Translations under genes and position numbers: made by a program
Notes under the pieces: model-generated
Databases searched by the model: none
What the model was told of the DNA's origin: nothing
What the model saw: the letters and a program-made list of their open reading frames with translations, nothing else
Shown: piece after piece, positions 8,943 to 17,867 of the stretch
Layout of the letters: each line of letters opens with the position of its first letter
Numbering within the stretch: position 1 is the stretch's first letter
DNA from: Pelobacter sp.
GTDB lineage: Bacteria; Desulfobacterota; Desulfuromonadia; Geobacterales; Pseudopelobacteraceae
DNA length: 64,000 nt
Assembly (NCBI GenBank): GCA_030824515.1
Contig: JAVBXN010000009.1
Coordinates: 47,858-111,857 of the forward strand
Direction: 5' to 3'

Positions 8943-9902
8943 TTGGACGGAATTGCACTTTCAATACAGGAGCTGCTGAGCGAAACCAACTATGGTCTCG
9001 CACTGACGCTCCTGGCCGGTGAGCGCGGACTTGCCAACCGTGTTTCCAGTTCGCGAATTCAAAAGCCCGGTTTGGCTCTGGACGGTTATACCGAGCACCT
9101 GCATCCCGATCGGATACAGGTGCTCGGCAATACCGAGATTTCATTTCTAAACGAGATTGATATTAATGTCGCTACCGAGAACCTGGGTAATCTTTGCAGT
9201 TTCCCCATAGCGTGCTTTATCGTCACCAAGGGCTTGCGGCCGCCGCAGCTGCTGCTCGACCTGGCTGAACAGAACGCCATTCCGGTGCTGGCCACCCCCC
9301 ACCAGTCTTCAACCTTTATTTCGCTGATTACCAAATTCCTTGAGGAACGGCTACTGCCGACCACCTATATGCACGGTGTCCTGATGGATGTGCTTGGCGT
9401 TGGTGTGCTGCTGACCGGCAAGAGCGGAATCGGCAAGAGCGAGTGCGCTCTGGACCTGGTGATCAGGGGACATCGTCTGGTGGCCGACGACATGGTCTTC
9501 ATCAAGAAGAAAATGCCGGCCGTGCTTGTCGGCCAGGCGGAAGAGTCGATCCAGTACCTGATGGAGATCAGGGGGTTGGGGATCATAAGTATCAAGGATC
9601 TGTACGGGGTTTCTTCGATTCGTGACAAGAAGATTATCGATATCATGCTTGAGCTGGTTGAATGGGACGAGTCACACGAATATGACCGGCTTGGTATCGA
9701 TGACCGCACCACTACCATTCTCGGAGTAGACATACCGCATATTTACATTCCTATCAGGCCGGGGCGCAACCTTGGCTCCATCATCGAAGTAGCCGCGCGC
9801 AACTATCTTCTTAAAGGCATGGGATACCATTCGGCACGGGATTTTCAGGAACTGCTGCTGGCGCGCATTGAGTCGCGCCCACTTGGTGACGAGGTCGAGT
9901 AG
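8943..9902 (+). CDS. hprK: HPr kinase/phosphorylase
   Basis: The enzyme phosphorylates and dephosphorylates Ser46 of HPr. At 319 residues it has the N-terminal HPrK domain and a C-terminal kinase domain with Walker A GKSGIGKSECALDL (about residues 158-171) and the HPrK/P signature MEIRGLGIISIKDLYG. The start is the TTG at 8943 with a GGGAA sequence upstream; no ATG lies in a better place. The next gene, rapZ, begins four bases after the stop. HPr itself is encoded three genes downstream and keeps the target serine. Confidence 0.95.
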   Translation: MDGIALSIQELLSETNYGLALTLLAGERGLANRVSSSRIQKPGLALDGYTEHLHPDRIQVLGNTEISFLNEIDINVATENLGNLCSFPIACFIVTKGLRPPQLLLDLAEQNAIPVLATPHQSSTFISLITKFLEERLLPTTYMHGVLMDVLGVGVLLTGKSGIGKSECALDLVIRGHRLVADDMVFIKKKMPAVLVGQAEESIQYLMEIRGLGIISIKDLYGVSSIRDKKIIDIMLELVEWDESHEYDRLGIDDRTTTILGVDIPHIYIPIRPGRNLGSIIEVAARNYLLKGMGYHSARDFQELLLARIESRPLGDEVE

Positions 9903-9905
9903 TAA

Positions 9906-10766
9906 ATGCGCATCATAATCATCACAGGCATGTCCGGTTCCGGCAAATCCACGGCAGTACGGGCCCTCGAGGATGAAGGCTTCTACTGTATTGATAATTT
10001 GCCGGTGCGGTTGTTCAAGCGCTTTGTCGATCTGATCGATAAATCAGGCGAACCCTTCAAGGGTATTGTTCTGGTGGCTGATATTCGCGGCAGGGAATTC
10101 TTTAAGGGGTACGAGAGTGCATTTTCCAAGGTTGCGGCCGCAGGCCACAGTCTGGAAATCCTCTTCTTTGACGCGCAGGACGACATACTTGTTAGACGCT
10201 ACTCGGAGACCCGTCGCAGGCATCCGGCCGATGAACACTGTTCGGTGGGAGAGGCGATCAGAATAGAGCGCAAGCGGCTTTCCGGCCTGCGTAGCATGGC
10301 CACCAGGATCATAGATACATCGGAATTCAATGTTCACCAGCTTAAGGAGTTCATTCTCCGCATTATCCGGGGAGAAAACCAGGATAATACTCTGGTGGTG
10401 GAAGTACAGTCCTTTGGTTTTCGCTATGGCGTACCACTCGAATCGAGTATCGTCATGGATGTGCGTTTCCTGCCGAATCCATTTTTCGTACCGGAGTTGA
10501 AAGCGCGCTCCGGGCTGGATGATTCTGTACGGGATTATGTGATTGACAACACGGTCACTGCAGCTTTTCTCGACTACTTTTTTCCACTCCTGGACATGCT
10601 TTTGCCGGCTCACAGGCAGGAAGGCAAGGCATATTTGACTATTTCCATCGGATGTACCGGTGGCCGCCATCGCTCGGTGGCGATTGCTGAGGCCACCGGT
10701 ATGCATTTGCAGGAACTTTGGCCCGTAGTAAGAATAACTCACAGGGATATTGAAAAGGGAAACTAA
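9906..10766 (+). CDS. rapZ: RNase adapter / nucleotide-binding protein RapZ
   Basis: The 286-residue protein has Walker A GMSGSGKSTAVRALEDEGFY at the N-terminus, the following CIDNLP that marks the RapZ/YvcJ family, and the C-terminal signature SIGCTGGRHRSVAIAE. In enterobacteria RapZ controls GlmZ decay and glucosamine 6-phosphate supply. In other groups its role is less clear, so the function here is by family only. It overlaps the EIIA gene by one base. Confidence 0.95.
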   Translation: MRIIIITGMSGSGKSTAVRALEDEGFYCIDNLPVRLFKRFVDLIDKSGEPFKGIVLVADIRGREFFKGYESAFSKVAAAGHSLEILFFDAQDDILVRRYSETRRRHPADEHCSVGEAIRIERKRLSGLRSMATRIIDTSEFNVHQLKEFILRIIRGENQDNTLVVEVQSFGFRYGVPLESSIVMDVRFLPNPFFVPELKARSGLDDSVRDYVIDNTVTAAFLDYFFPLLDMLLPAHRQEGKAYLTISIGCTGGRHRSVAIAEATGMHLQELWPVVRITHRDIEKGN

Positions 10767-11158
10767 TGACAGGATTAGTACTTGTTACTCATGCCGGTCT
10801 TGCAACGGCCCTCAAGGCGTCAGCGGAGATGATAGTCGGACCGATAGAAAATTGTACAGCGGTGGAAGTTGCTCCCGGTGAATGCGCGGACGACATAATG
10901 GCAAGGGTTGTGGAAGCGGTTGCGAAAGTCCAGTCTGAAGGCGCCATCATAATGACCGATCTTTTTGGAGGCACTCCTTCCAATATGGCAATGTCCTTTC
11001 TGAAAGAAGGCAGTGTTGAAGTAGTCACCGGAGCCAATTTACCTATGTTGATGGAGTTCTGTTCCCGCCGCGATCGTATGGATGTGGCAAAACTGGCTTC
11101 CGAGATGCAAAGGTGCGGACGCGAGGGGATTATTGTCGCCGGAGAATTTTTAAAGTAG
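10766..11158 (+). CDS. PTS system EIIA component, mannose family
   Basis: This 130-residue cytoplasmic domain has the active-site His9 in VTHAGLATAL and the family motif IIMTDLFGGTPSNMA. It would accept phosphate from HPr. No EIIB, EIIC or EIID membrane component is found in the window, and it sits between rapZ and the HPr gene, so a regulatory rather than transport role is likely. The gene starts within the rapZ stop codon (TAATG). Confidence 0.93.
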   Translation: MTGLVLVTHAGLATALKASAEMIVGPIENCTAVEVAPGECADDIMARVVEAVAKVQSEGAIIMTDLFGGTPSNMAMSFLKEGSVEVVTGANLPMLMEFCSRRDRMDVAKLASEMQRCGREGIIVAGEFLK

Positions 11159-11187
11159 ATACCGAGAAAACGAGGAAACAGGAAATC

Positions 11188-11454
11188 ATGCTTCAGAACG
11201 AATTTCTGATTGTAAATAAATTGGGCCTTCATGCCCGTGCCTCTGCCCTGTTTGTAAAAACCGCCAGCCGGTTCACGTCTGAAGTCAAGCTCGCCAGGGA
11301 AGGGGTTGAAGTAAATGGTAAGAGCATCATGGGAATCATGATGCTGGCCGCATCTAAAGGATCTACGGTCAGACTTACCGTTGACGGGATTGATGAGGCA
11401 GACGCCATGAATACGCTCAGTGAACTGATCACCAATGGATTTGGTGAGGAATGA
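11188..11454 (+). CDS. ptsH: Phosphocarrier protein HPr
   Basis: The 88-residue protein carries the EI-dependent phosphorylation site His15 in KLGLHARAS and the kinase site Ser46 in VNGKSIMGIMML. The ATG at 11188, preceded by GAGGAAACAGGAA, was chosen over the longer frame from 11113, whose extra 25 residues overlap the EIIA gene and do not resemble HPr. Both phosphorylation sites are intact, which fits the presence of hprK and ptsI in the same unit. Confidence 0.96.
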   Translation: MLQNEFLIVNKLGLHARASALFVKTASRFTSEVKLAREGVEVNGKSIMGIMMLAASKGSTVRLTVDGIDEADAMNTLSELITNGFGEE

Positions 11455-11455
11455 T

Positions 11456-13198
11456 ATGAGGTCTTTTACGGGAATTGCCGTTTCTCCAGGAATTTCCGTT
11501 GGAAGATTACGCGTTGTAGATCGCAGACGCATAAATATATCAGAATACCCGATACTTCCGGCAGAAGTTGCCCGCGAAATAGAGCGATTGACGGTCGCAA
11601 TTTCTGATACGCGTGTAGAACTTGAACACCTGAAAACCCACCTGGCGGAAACCACCGGTGAAGATCACCTCTTCTTTATTGAAACTCATCTGATGATCCT
11701 GTCGGATGAACGGCTTTTCTCTGAAACTTCAGCAACAATAACATCAGGACTTGTTAACGCCGAAGGTGCTTTGCAGAGAACGCTGCAACGCTACAGAGAA
11801 GCGTTTGCCAGTATCGAGGATGCCTATCTTCGAGAACGGATAAATGATGTTGAAACTGTCATTGAGCGAGTGCTTAAAAGCATGAGCGGAGAAAAGACCG
11901 AACAGTTTCCAATACATGAAAGCCGTTCCATTGTTGCTGCACATGACATTACTCCCGCTGATATGCTGCAGATTGATCGTAATAACGTTCTGGCGGTGAT
12001 TACGGAAATCGGAGGCCGTACGTCGCATACTGCCATTCTTGCAAGAGCCCTGGAAATTCCAGCTGTTGCCGGGGTTGAAGGGGTCTGTGACGTTTTGCTG
12101 GATGGCGCTCCGGTTATTGTTGATGGAACTGCTGGTACTGTCATCGTTAACCCCGACCCGGAAACGTTTCAGACTTTTCTGAGCCGCAAACAGCATTACG
12201 AATATGTTGAAAGCGAGCTTCTCAAGACCGCCCATCTGCCGGCTGTCACTCTTGACGGCCATGCCATAAGTCTAAGGGGAAATGTGGAAATCCCCGAGGA
12301 GGGGGCTTCGGTTCTTAAACATGGTGGTATTGGAGTAGGTCTGTACAGGACTGAAATCCTCTTTATGAATCGATCCGAAATGCCGGATGAGGACGAACAG
12401 TATCTGGTGTATCACTCCATGCAGCAGGCGATCAAGCCGCATCCGCTGACGGTCAGGACTCTGGATGCCGGCGGAGACAAGCTGCTTGAAGGGTTGGATC
12501 ATGCTGCTGAACAGAATCCGGCGCTGGGTGTGAGAGCGATCAGGCTGTCGCTCGGCATGCCGGACGAGTTCAAAAAGCAGCTGCGAGCAATTCTTCGTAT
12601 CAGCGCTGAAGGACCGGTCCGGATAATGTTTCCGATGATATCCGGAATAGATGAGGTCCGTGCCGCAACCGCTCTGCTTGAGGAAGCAAAGCTAGAGTTG
12701 GCAGATGCGGGTATTCCGTTTGACAGCGGAATAAAGGTCGGGATTATGATTGAAATTCCGGCGGCAGTAACAATGGCGGATCTATTGGCTAAAGAAGTGG
12801 ATTTCTTCAGTGTCGGTACCAATGATCTGATCCAGTACACGCTGGCCATTGACCGCACAAACGAGCAGCTGTCTCAGCTGTATCAACCTCTGCATCCGGC
12901 TGTTTTACGTTCTTTGCGGCATATCGTAGATACGGCCCACAATGCCGGTATTGAAGCCTGCCTGTGCGGTGAGATGGCGGGGGATTCACTGTATCTTCCG
13001 GTTCTGCTCGGTCTCGGCTTTGATGAATTGTCCATGGGGGCCGGATCCCTATTACGCGTCAAGCAGATTCTGCGGCGCTGCACGCGCAAGCGCGCCCTTC
13101 AAATCGCTGCCGGTTGTTTCGATTATTCCACCGCTGCCGAGGTCGAAATGTACCTGAAACGTCAAATAACCATGGATGTAGCCGAAAGTTTCGACTGA
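11456..13198 (+). CDS. ptsI: Phosphoenolpyruvate-protein phosphotransferase (enzyme I)
   Basis: Enzyme I transfers phosphate from PEP to HPr. With the ATG at 11456 (GGTGAGGA five bases upstream) the protein has 580 residues; the ATG at 11435 lies inside the HPr gene and is less likely. The phospho-His191 is in GGRTSHTAILARAL, the PEP-binding domain shows VRTLDAGGDK, RAIRLSL and FFSVGTNDLIQYTL, and the active Cys lies in ACLCGEMAGD. The lack of an N-terminal GAF domain makes it a standard EI rather than EI-Ntr. The stop overlaps the start of the prepilin peptidase gene. Confidence 0.95.
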   Translation: MRSFTGIAVSPGISVGRLRVVDRRRINISEYPILPAEVAREIERLTVAISDTRVELEHLKTHLAETTGEDHLFFIETHLMILSDERLFSETSATITSGLVNAEGALQRTLQRYREAFASIEDAYLRERINDVETVIERVLKSMSGEKTEQFPIHESRSIVAAHDITPADMLQIDRNNVLAVITEIGGRTSHTAILARALEIPAVAGVEGVCDVLLDGAPVIVDGTAGTVIVNPDPETFQTFLSRKQHYEYVESELLKTAHLPAVTLDGHAISLRGNVEIPEEGASVLKHGGIGVGLYRTEILFMNRSEMPDEDEQYLVYHSMQQAIKPHPLTVRTLDAGGDKLLEGLDHAAEQNPALGVRAIRLSLGMPDEFKKQLRAILRISAEGPVRIMFPMISGIDEVRAATALLEEAKLELADAGIPFDSGIKVGIMIEIPAAVTMADLLAKEVDFFSVGTNDLIQYTLAIDRTNEQLSQLYQPLHPAVLRSLRHIVDTAHNAGIEACLCGEMAGDSLYLPVLLGLGFDELSMGAGSLLRVKQILRRCTRKRALQIAAGCFDYSTAAEVEMYLKRQITMDVAESFD

Positions 13199-13986
13199 TG
13201 TCTCCTTACACAATTTATGCCCTGTTTTCATTTGTTTTCGGCATGGTGGTCGGATCATTTCTGAATGTCTGCATCTGTCGCATGCCGAAGGAAGAATCGA
13301 TCGTCTCGCCCCCATCGCATTGTCCGCACTGTAACTATCAGATCCGGTGGTACGACAATATCCCAGTAATCAGCTATCTGTTGCTGCGTGGGAGATGTCG
13401 TGGCTGTGGCGCCCGAATTTCACCGCAATACCCGTTGGTGGAACTGCTAAACGGGATCATCGCGTTGCTGCTGTTTCTGCGTTTCGGCCCGACACTTGCT
13501 TTTGCGGTGTTGTTTGTGTTCTGCTCCGCATTGGTGGTAATCACGTTCATCGATATCGAACACCAGATTATTCCGGACGAAATATCTCTTTCAGGAATAG
13601 TAATCGGATTTGTGATGTCATTTTTCCTGCAGGGGCATAACTGGCTGAATTCCCTGCTGGGTATCCTGCTGGGTGGCGGCAGCCTTCTGCTGGTTGCCTA
13701 CGGCTATCAGTGGCTGACCGGCAAAGAGGGGATGGGGGGCGGAGATATCAAGCTTCTGGCCATGATGGGCGCCTTTCTGGGGTGGAAGTCAATTCCGTTC
13801 ATTATCCTGGCCAGTTCACTGGTCGGATCGGTTGTCGGCGTATCGATAATGCTGCTGCAGAAAAAGGATTCCAAACTGGCGATTCCATTTGGTCCGTATC
13901 TGGCTTTCGGTGCGGTGCTCTACATCTTCTATGGACGACCGCTTATCGAGTGGTATCTCAATCTTGGCGGATTCAATAAAGGCTAA
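13198..13986 (+). CDS. pilD: Type IV prepilin peptidase / N-methyltransferase
   Basis: This polytopic inner-membrane aspartyl protease of 262 residues cleaves and N-methylates prepilins. The N-terminal methylase-type domain has the four zinc Cys residues (CPHC at 42-45, CRGC at 67-70). The catalytic Asp residues are in FIDIEHQIIPDE (about 119) and GMGGGDIKLL (about 183), with about seven hydrophobic segments. The ATG at 13198 overlaps the ptsI stop and begins a typical PilD N-terminus; the longer frame from 13114 is inside ptsI. Its substrates probably include the four prepilin-like proteins at 24187-27118. Confidence 0.95.
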   Translation: MSPYTIYALFSFVFGMVVGSFLNVCICRMPKEESIVSPPSHCPHCNYQIRWYDNIPVISYLLLRGRCRGCGARISPQYPLVELLNGIIALLLFLRFGPTLAFAVLFVFCSALVVITFIDIEHQIIPDEISLSGIVIGFVMSFFLQGHNWLNSLLGILLGGGSLLLVAYGYQWLTGKEGMGGGDIKLLAMMGAFLGWKSIPFIILASSLVGSVVGVSIMLLQKKDSKLAIPFGPYLAFGAVLYIFYGRPLIEWYLNLGGFNKG

Positions 13987-13990
13987 CGAT

Positions 13991-15469
13991 ATGGCCCGCT
14001 ACCGCCCCAGTCTGACTGTCTCGATCATGGCCTTTCTGGGCTTTCTGCTGGTAATGACATGGCTGTTGTTCAGCTTTCTGGCCTTTAAAACCGCGGCAAA
14101 CGACCTGTATGCCCAAAAGGGCGAACATGCCCGTACTCTCCTGGCGACTTTTGTCAGTCAGCTACCCGATAACCTGCCGGTCTTCCCCGAGGGAATAATC
14201 TCACCCGATTCTTCCGCATCGATATACGTTCAGAAACTCTCTGATGACGCTGCCTTTACACGTCTGACACTGTTGGACAGAAACGGCAAGGCGATCTTTA
14301 CCGCCGGCCGCGACGGCAGTGATGTGTATTTGCCGTTTAACGGCATTCACGTGTCATCGGATGGTAGCGGCATTCTTGCTGATGGCAGCGGCATTGCAAA
14401 TGTCATTAACGTGACGCGAAACGGCGTTCCGGTCGGCAGGGCCGGCCTGCTGCTGTCACTGACAGCTGAAAACGCCCGTCTGGACAGGACCAGGCAGCTT
14501 TTTGCTGCGTATTTCGTGCTTGATTTTATCATGTTGATGGGGCTTGGTTCTTTTATACTGTCCCGGATAGTTGTTAATCCGATAAACAGATTGCTGTCTG
14601 CCACCGGAAAGATCACCGGGGGGCAATATGGACAGAGCTTGCGAGTATCGGGCAGTTCCGAACTTGCCCGTCTTGCCGAATCATTCAACGAGATGTCAAT
14701 GGCATTGCAAAACAAAGATCAGCAGGTTTCAGAACATATGGCCGCCCTGGAGCGTGTCAACAATGATCTTCACCAGGCCCGTGAAGAGGCCATTCGCACT
14801 GAGAAGATGGCGTCGATCGGACTTCTGGCAGCGGGAATGGCCCATGAAATCGGAACTCCCTTGGCATCGATAATGGGATATGCCGACCTGGCTGCGGTTG
14901 AACAACCGGACAATCCGGCCATCCAGGACTACGCCCGGCGGATTTCGACCGACTGTGCCAGAATCGACCGGATCGTACGCGGTTTGCTCGACTATTCCCG
15001 CCCGCGTGTTTCATGCCGGGAAACAGCCGATGTCAGGCAGGTTGCCAATGCGACGCTGGAGTTGCTGTCACAGCAGGGGGTTTTCAAGCATTTTAAGGTC
15101 TCTGTTGCAATTGATGAACGTCTGCCACAGGTGAAAGCGGATCCGCACCAACTGCAGCAGGTACTGATCAATCTTTTGATAAACAGTCGCGATGCGCTGG
15201 CGGAAAATGGTGCCATTGTTCTCAAGTCACGGGTCGAGAACGGTTTCATGCGTATTGATGTTATTGATAATGGGACAGGGATTGAGGATGACGATCTGAA
15301 ATATATTTTTGATCCGTTCTTTACGACCAAGCCGCCTGGCAAGGGAACCGGTCTTGGGCTGGCCATAGCAGCACGAATTGTTGAAGGTTTTGACGGTCGC
15401 ATCACAGTTAAAAGCAAGTTGGGTGCAGGAACCTGCTTTACGGTATGGTTGCCGACGGTGTCCGGTTAG
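13991..15469 (+). CDS. Membrane sensor histidine kinase of the pilus cluster
   Basis: The 492-residue protein has two transmembrane segments (about residues 12-35 and 170-195) around a periplasmic sensor region. A HAMP domain follows (VVNPINRLLSATGKI), then a HisKA domain with phospho-His285 in AAGMAHEIGTPLASI, and an ATPase domain with N box NLLINSRDAL, G1 DNGTGI and G2 GKGTGLGLAIA. The start at 13991 follows AAAGG. It ends 26 bases before the response regulator and is its presumed partner, in the manner of PilS/PilR or NtrB/NtrC pairs. The signal is unknown. Confidence 0.93.
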   Translation: MARYRPSLTVSIMAFLGFLLVMTWLLFSFLAFKTAANDLYAQKGEHARTLLATFVSQLPDNLPVFPEGIISPDSSASIYVQKLSDDAAFTRLTLLDRNGKAIFTAGRDGSDVYLPFNGIHVSSDGSGILADGSGIANVINVTRNGVPVGRAGLLLSLTAENARLDRTRQLFAAYFVLDFIMLMGLGSFILSRIVVNPINRLLSATGKITGGQYGQSLRVSGSSELARLAESFNEMSMALQNKDQQVSEHMAALERVNNDLHQAREEAIRTEKMASIGLLAAGMAHEIGTPLASIMGYADLAAVEQPDNPAIQDYARRISTDCARIDRIVRGLLDYSRPRVSCRETADVRQVANATLELLSQQGVFKHFKVSVAIDERLPQVKADPHQLQQVLINLLINSRDALAENGAIVLKSRVENGFMRIDVIDNGTGIEDDDLKYIFDPFFTTKPPGKGTGLGLAIAARIVEGFDGRITVKSKLGAGTCFTVWLPTVSG

Positions 15470-15495
15470 CGGCATGTCTGATAAAAGGAGTGCCT

Positions 15496-16860
15496 GTGGG
15501 CAAAAAACACATTCTCGTAATTGATGATGAAGAAAATCTGCGGCACATGTTGTCACTGATGCTGACCCGCCAAGGGTACGTTGCGGATTGTGCCGCCAAT
15601 GGTGAAAAAGGGCTGGCATGCATAAAGGACAAGGCCTACGATTTCATACTCTGCGATATCCGTATGCCCGAAATGGACGGGAAAACTTTTCTCGCCAGGG
15701 CAATGGAAGAACGCGTCACTGTTCCGGTCATCATGATGTCGGCTTACGGCACAGTCGAAACGGCCGTGGATTGCATGAAGATGGGGGCATACGACTTCAT
15801 CTCCAAACCCTTCAAAAAAGATGAAATCGTGATGGTTCTTAAGAAAGCCGAAGAACGGGAACGGCTGAAACAGGAAAACAGTCAACTGAGAGCTGCTGTA
15901 GCAGGTCGTTTTGCCTATAGCGGGATCATCAGCCGCAATGTTGTTATGGAAGAAATCTTCAGCCAGATCGGGAAAGTTGCCAATCTTAAAACTACTGTAA
16001 TGATACTCGGAGAATCTGGCACCGGCAAGGAGTTGGTTGCGCGCGCTATTCATCAGAACGGCCGCCGGATAAATAAATCCTTTGTGGCGGTAAACTGCGG
16101 CGCCATACCAGAAAACCTTTTGGAAAGCGAATTATTCGGGCATATCCGCGGTTCATTTACCGATGCTTCCGAGGATAAAACCGGACTTTTCGAACTGGCG
16201 GACGGCGGCACTCTTTTTCTCGATGAAATTGGTGATATGCCGCCAGCCTTGCAGGTCAAGCTCTTGCGTGTGCTGCAGGATGAAGAGATTCGCCGGGTCG
16301 GCGCCAGCAATTCACGAAAGGTTGACGTACGGGTCGTATCAGCCACATCCCGCGACCTGCAGGCAGACGTAAAAGCCGGAATATTTCGTGAAGATCTGTA
16401 TTTCAGGCTTAACGTATTCTGTCTGCAATTGCCGCCGTTAAGGGAAAGAGTCGAGGATATCCCGCTGCTGGTTGAACACTTCATTCGTACCTGTTCCAGC
16501 GGCGCTGATCGACTGAATCTTCGCATCGAGCCGGACGCCATGCGTTGTTTGATGGCGTATGCCTGGCCCGGTAATATCCGTGAACTGGAAAACGCGATCG
16601 AGCGGGCTTCCATTCTCTGTGATGGCGGCAGTATTTCGTGTAGTAGTCTCCCTCCCGCAGTACGCTCTGGTGTAGTGTTGATGCAGGTTCCGGACAAGGA
16701 CGAAGATTTGTCAATCAAGAGAGCAGAGGATGCAATCGAACGCGATCTTATCACCAAGGCATTGGCCAAGACCGGCGGAAACCGTACCCAGGCGGCCAAA
16801 ATACTTGAAATAAGCCACAGGTCACTGCTTTATAAATTAAAGGACTATGGTATTGAGTGA
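15496..16860 (+). CDS. Sigma-54-dependent response regulator (NtrC family)
   Basis: The 454-residue protein has a receiver domain with phospho-Asp54 (ILCDIRMPEMDG), an AAA+ domain with Walker A GESGTGKE, Walker B ADGGTLFLDEIGDMP, and a C-terminal Fis-type HTH (GGNRTQAAKILEISHRSLLY). The GAFTGA loop that contacts sigma-54 reads GSFTDA, a variant at two positions. The GTG at 15496 has AAAGGAG seven bases upstream and starts the receiver fold correctly; the longer frame overlaps the kinase gene. The likely target is the sigma-54-like promoter at 16978, directly downstream. Confidence 0.93.
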   Translation: MGKKHILVIDDEENLRHMLSLMLTRQGYVADCAANGEKGLACIKDKAYDFILCDIRMPEMDGKTFLARAMEERVTVPVIMMSAYGTVETAVDCMKMGAYDFISKPFKKDEIVMVLKKAEERERLKQENSQLRAAVAGRFAYSGIISRNVVMEEIFSQIGKVANLKTTVMILGESGTGKELVARAIHQNGRRINKSFVAVNCGAIPENLLESELFGHIRGSFTDASEDKTGLFELADGGTLFLDEIGDMPPALQVKLLRVLQDEEIRRVGASNSRKVDVRVVSATSRDLQADVKAGIFREDLYFRLNVFCLQLPPLRERVEDIPLLVEHFIRTCSSGADRLNLRIEPDAMRCLMAYAWPGNIRELENAIERASILCDGGSISCSSLPPAVRSGVVLMQVPDKDEDLSIKRAEDAIERDLITKALAKTGGNRTQAAKILEISHRSLLYKLKDYGIE

Positions 16861-16977
16861 GCAAAAATTGCATAGCTCCCGGAAGAACGGGTTCGTGATG
16901 GTATGAAATAAATGCATAGTTGTGGTTGTGTTGGAAAATAAGTGTAGTTATATATGTGTGTTACTGGCCTGTTGTTC

Positions 16978-16995
16978 CCGGCATTATTCTTGCTT
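16978..16995 (+). promoter_or_regulatory. Probable sigma-54 promoter of the pilus gene unit
   Basis: CGGCATTATTCTTGCT has GG (16980-16981) and GC (16992-16993) separated by ten bases, with the GGCA and TTGC cores of the -24/-12 consensus. It lies 37 bases before the ATG at 17032 and just after a gene for a sigma-54 activator. Read by eye; other GG-N10-GC matches can occur by chance. Confidence 0.55.
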
Positions 16996-17031
16996 TGTAT
17001 TTGTCCGAAATTAAAACCGAAAGGATTTACA

Positions 17032-17817
17032 ATGCTGAAAGAACTTCTAGTCGCAGTTTCCTTGTCAGTAATTATCACTACTCCGTCATTCGGCATGTCC
17101 AAGGAAAATTGCGGCACCGACTGTAAAAAATGCCATACCCTTTCCAGCAAGGAGGCTGCGGAGTTGATGAAACCGACCGGAGCATCTGTTCTATCGGTAA
17201 AGGAGTCACCTTCTCGCGGGTTGTTTGAGCTACTTGTCCAGAAAGACAACCAGAAAGCCGTAATATTCATTGATTACGGCAAAAAGCATCTGATACAGGG
17301 CATGATGGTTGATCTCGCAAAGCTGGAAGCAGTTTCCGCACACAAGCTGGAACTCCCACAGCAGAAACAACCGACCTTTGTGGATGTGAAATCTATTCCA
17401 GTGAAGAACGCGGTCATAATGGGAAATCCCAAAGGTTCAAAAAAACTGTATGTTTTCACGGATCCGGATTGCCCCTACTGTCGCAAAGGTCATGTGGAAC
17501 TGAAAAAACTGGCAAAAATTGCTCCCGATGTTGCCATCCACGTGATGCTCTATCCTCTGCCGATGCACCCGGGGGCATATGACAAATCTCGTTCAGTATT
17601 TGAGTCGATGAGCCACGATCTGTTGGACAAAGCCTTCGAAGGACAGGAAGTTCCCAAGCCGACCAAGGAGAGCAGCAAAAAGGCCATTGACGAAAATATC
17701 AAGTTTGCAAACTCCAACGGTATCTCCGGAACTCCGACCATGGTCATGCCCAACGGCAAGGTTGAAGTGGGTATGCGTGATGCTGAGACATTGAAAAAGA
17801 TGCTGGAAGGGAAGTAG
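17032..17817 (+). CDS. DsbC/DsbG-like thiol:disulfide protein with an N-terminal heme c motif
   Basis: The 261-residue protein has a signal peptide (residues 1-21) and then a CKKCH sequence (31-35), the c-type heme attachment pattern. The thioredoxin-fold domain has the catalytic pair CPYC (147-150) in FTDPDCPYCRKGH and the cis-Pro motif SGTPTMV near residue 233. It resembles the DsbC family of periplasmic disulfide isomerases. It precedes pilY1, a large Cys-containing secreted protein that is a plausible substrate. The start at 17032 follows AAAGGA and sits 37 bases after the sigma-54-like promoter. Heme attachment is predicted from the motif only. Confidence 0.85.
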   Translation: MLKELLVAVSLSVIITTPSFGMSKENCGTDCKKCHTLSSKEAAELMKPTGASVLSVKESPSRGLFELLVQKDNQKAVIFIDYGKKHLIQGMMVDLAKLEAVSAHKLELPQQKQPTFVDVKSIPVKNAVIMGNPKGSKKLYVFTDPDCPYCRKGHVELKKLAKIAPDVAIHVMLYPLPMHPGAYDKSRSVFESMSHDLLDKAFEGQEVPKPTKESSKKAIDENIKFANSNGISGTPTMVMPNGKVEVGMRDAETLKKMLEGK

Positions 17818-17867
17818 GTACGGGATCTGGTGGATGCTTAACTATAGAATACTACAGGAGAACCATT

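Noticed and set aside
11113..11187. N-terminal extension of HPr
   Set aside because: The extra 25 codons overlap the EIIA gene, and the ATG at 11188 has a good ribosome-binding site and gives a standard 88-residue HPr.
13114..13197. Longer start for the prepilin peptidase
   Set aside because: The added residues lie in the ptsI reading region and are basic and Cys-rich, unlike the PilD N-terminus; the overlap start at 13198 is typical.
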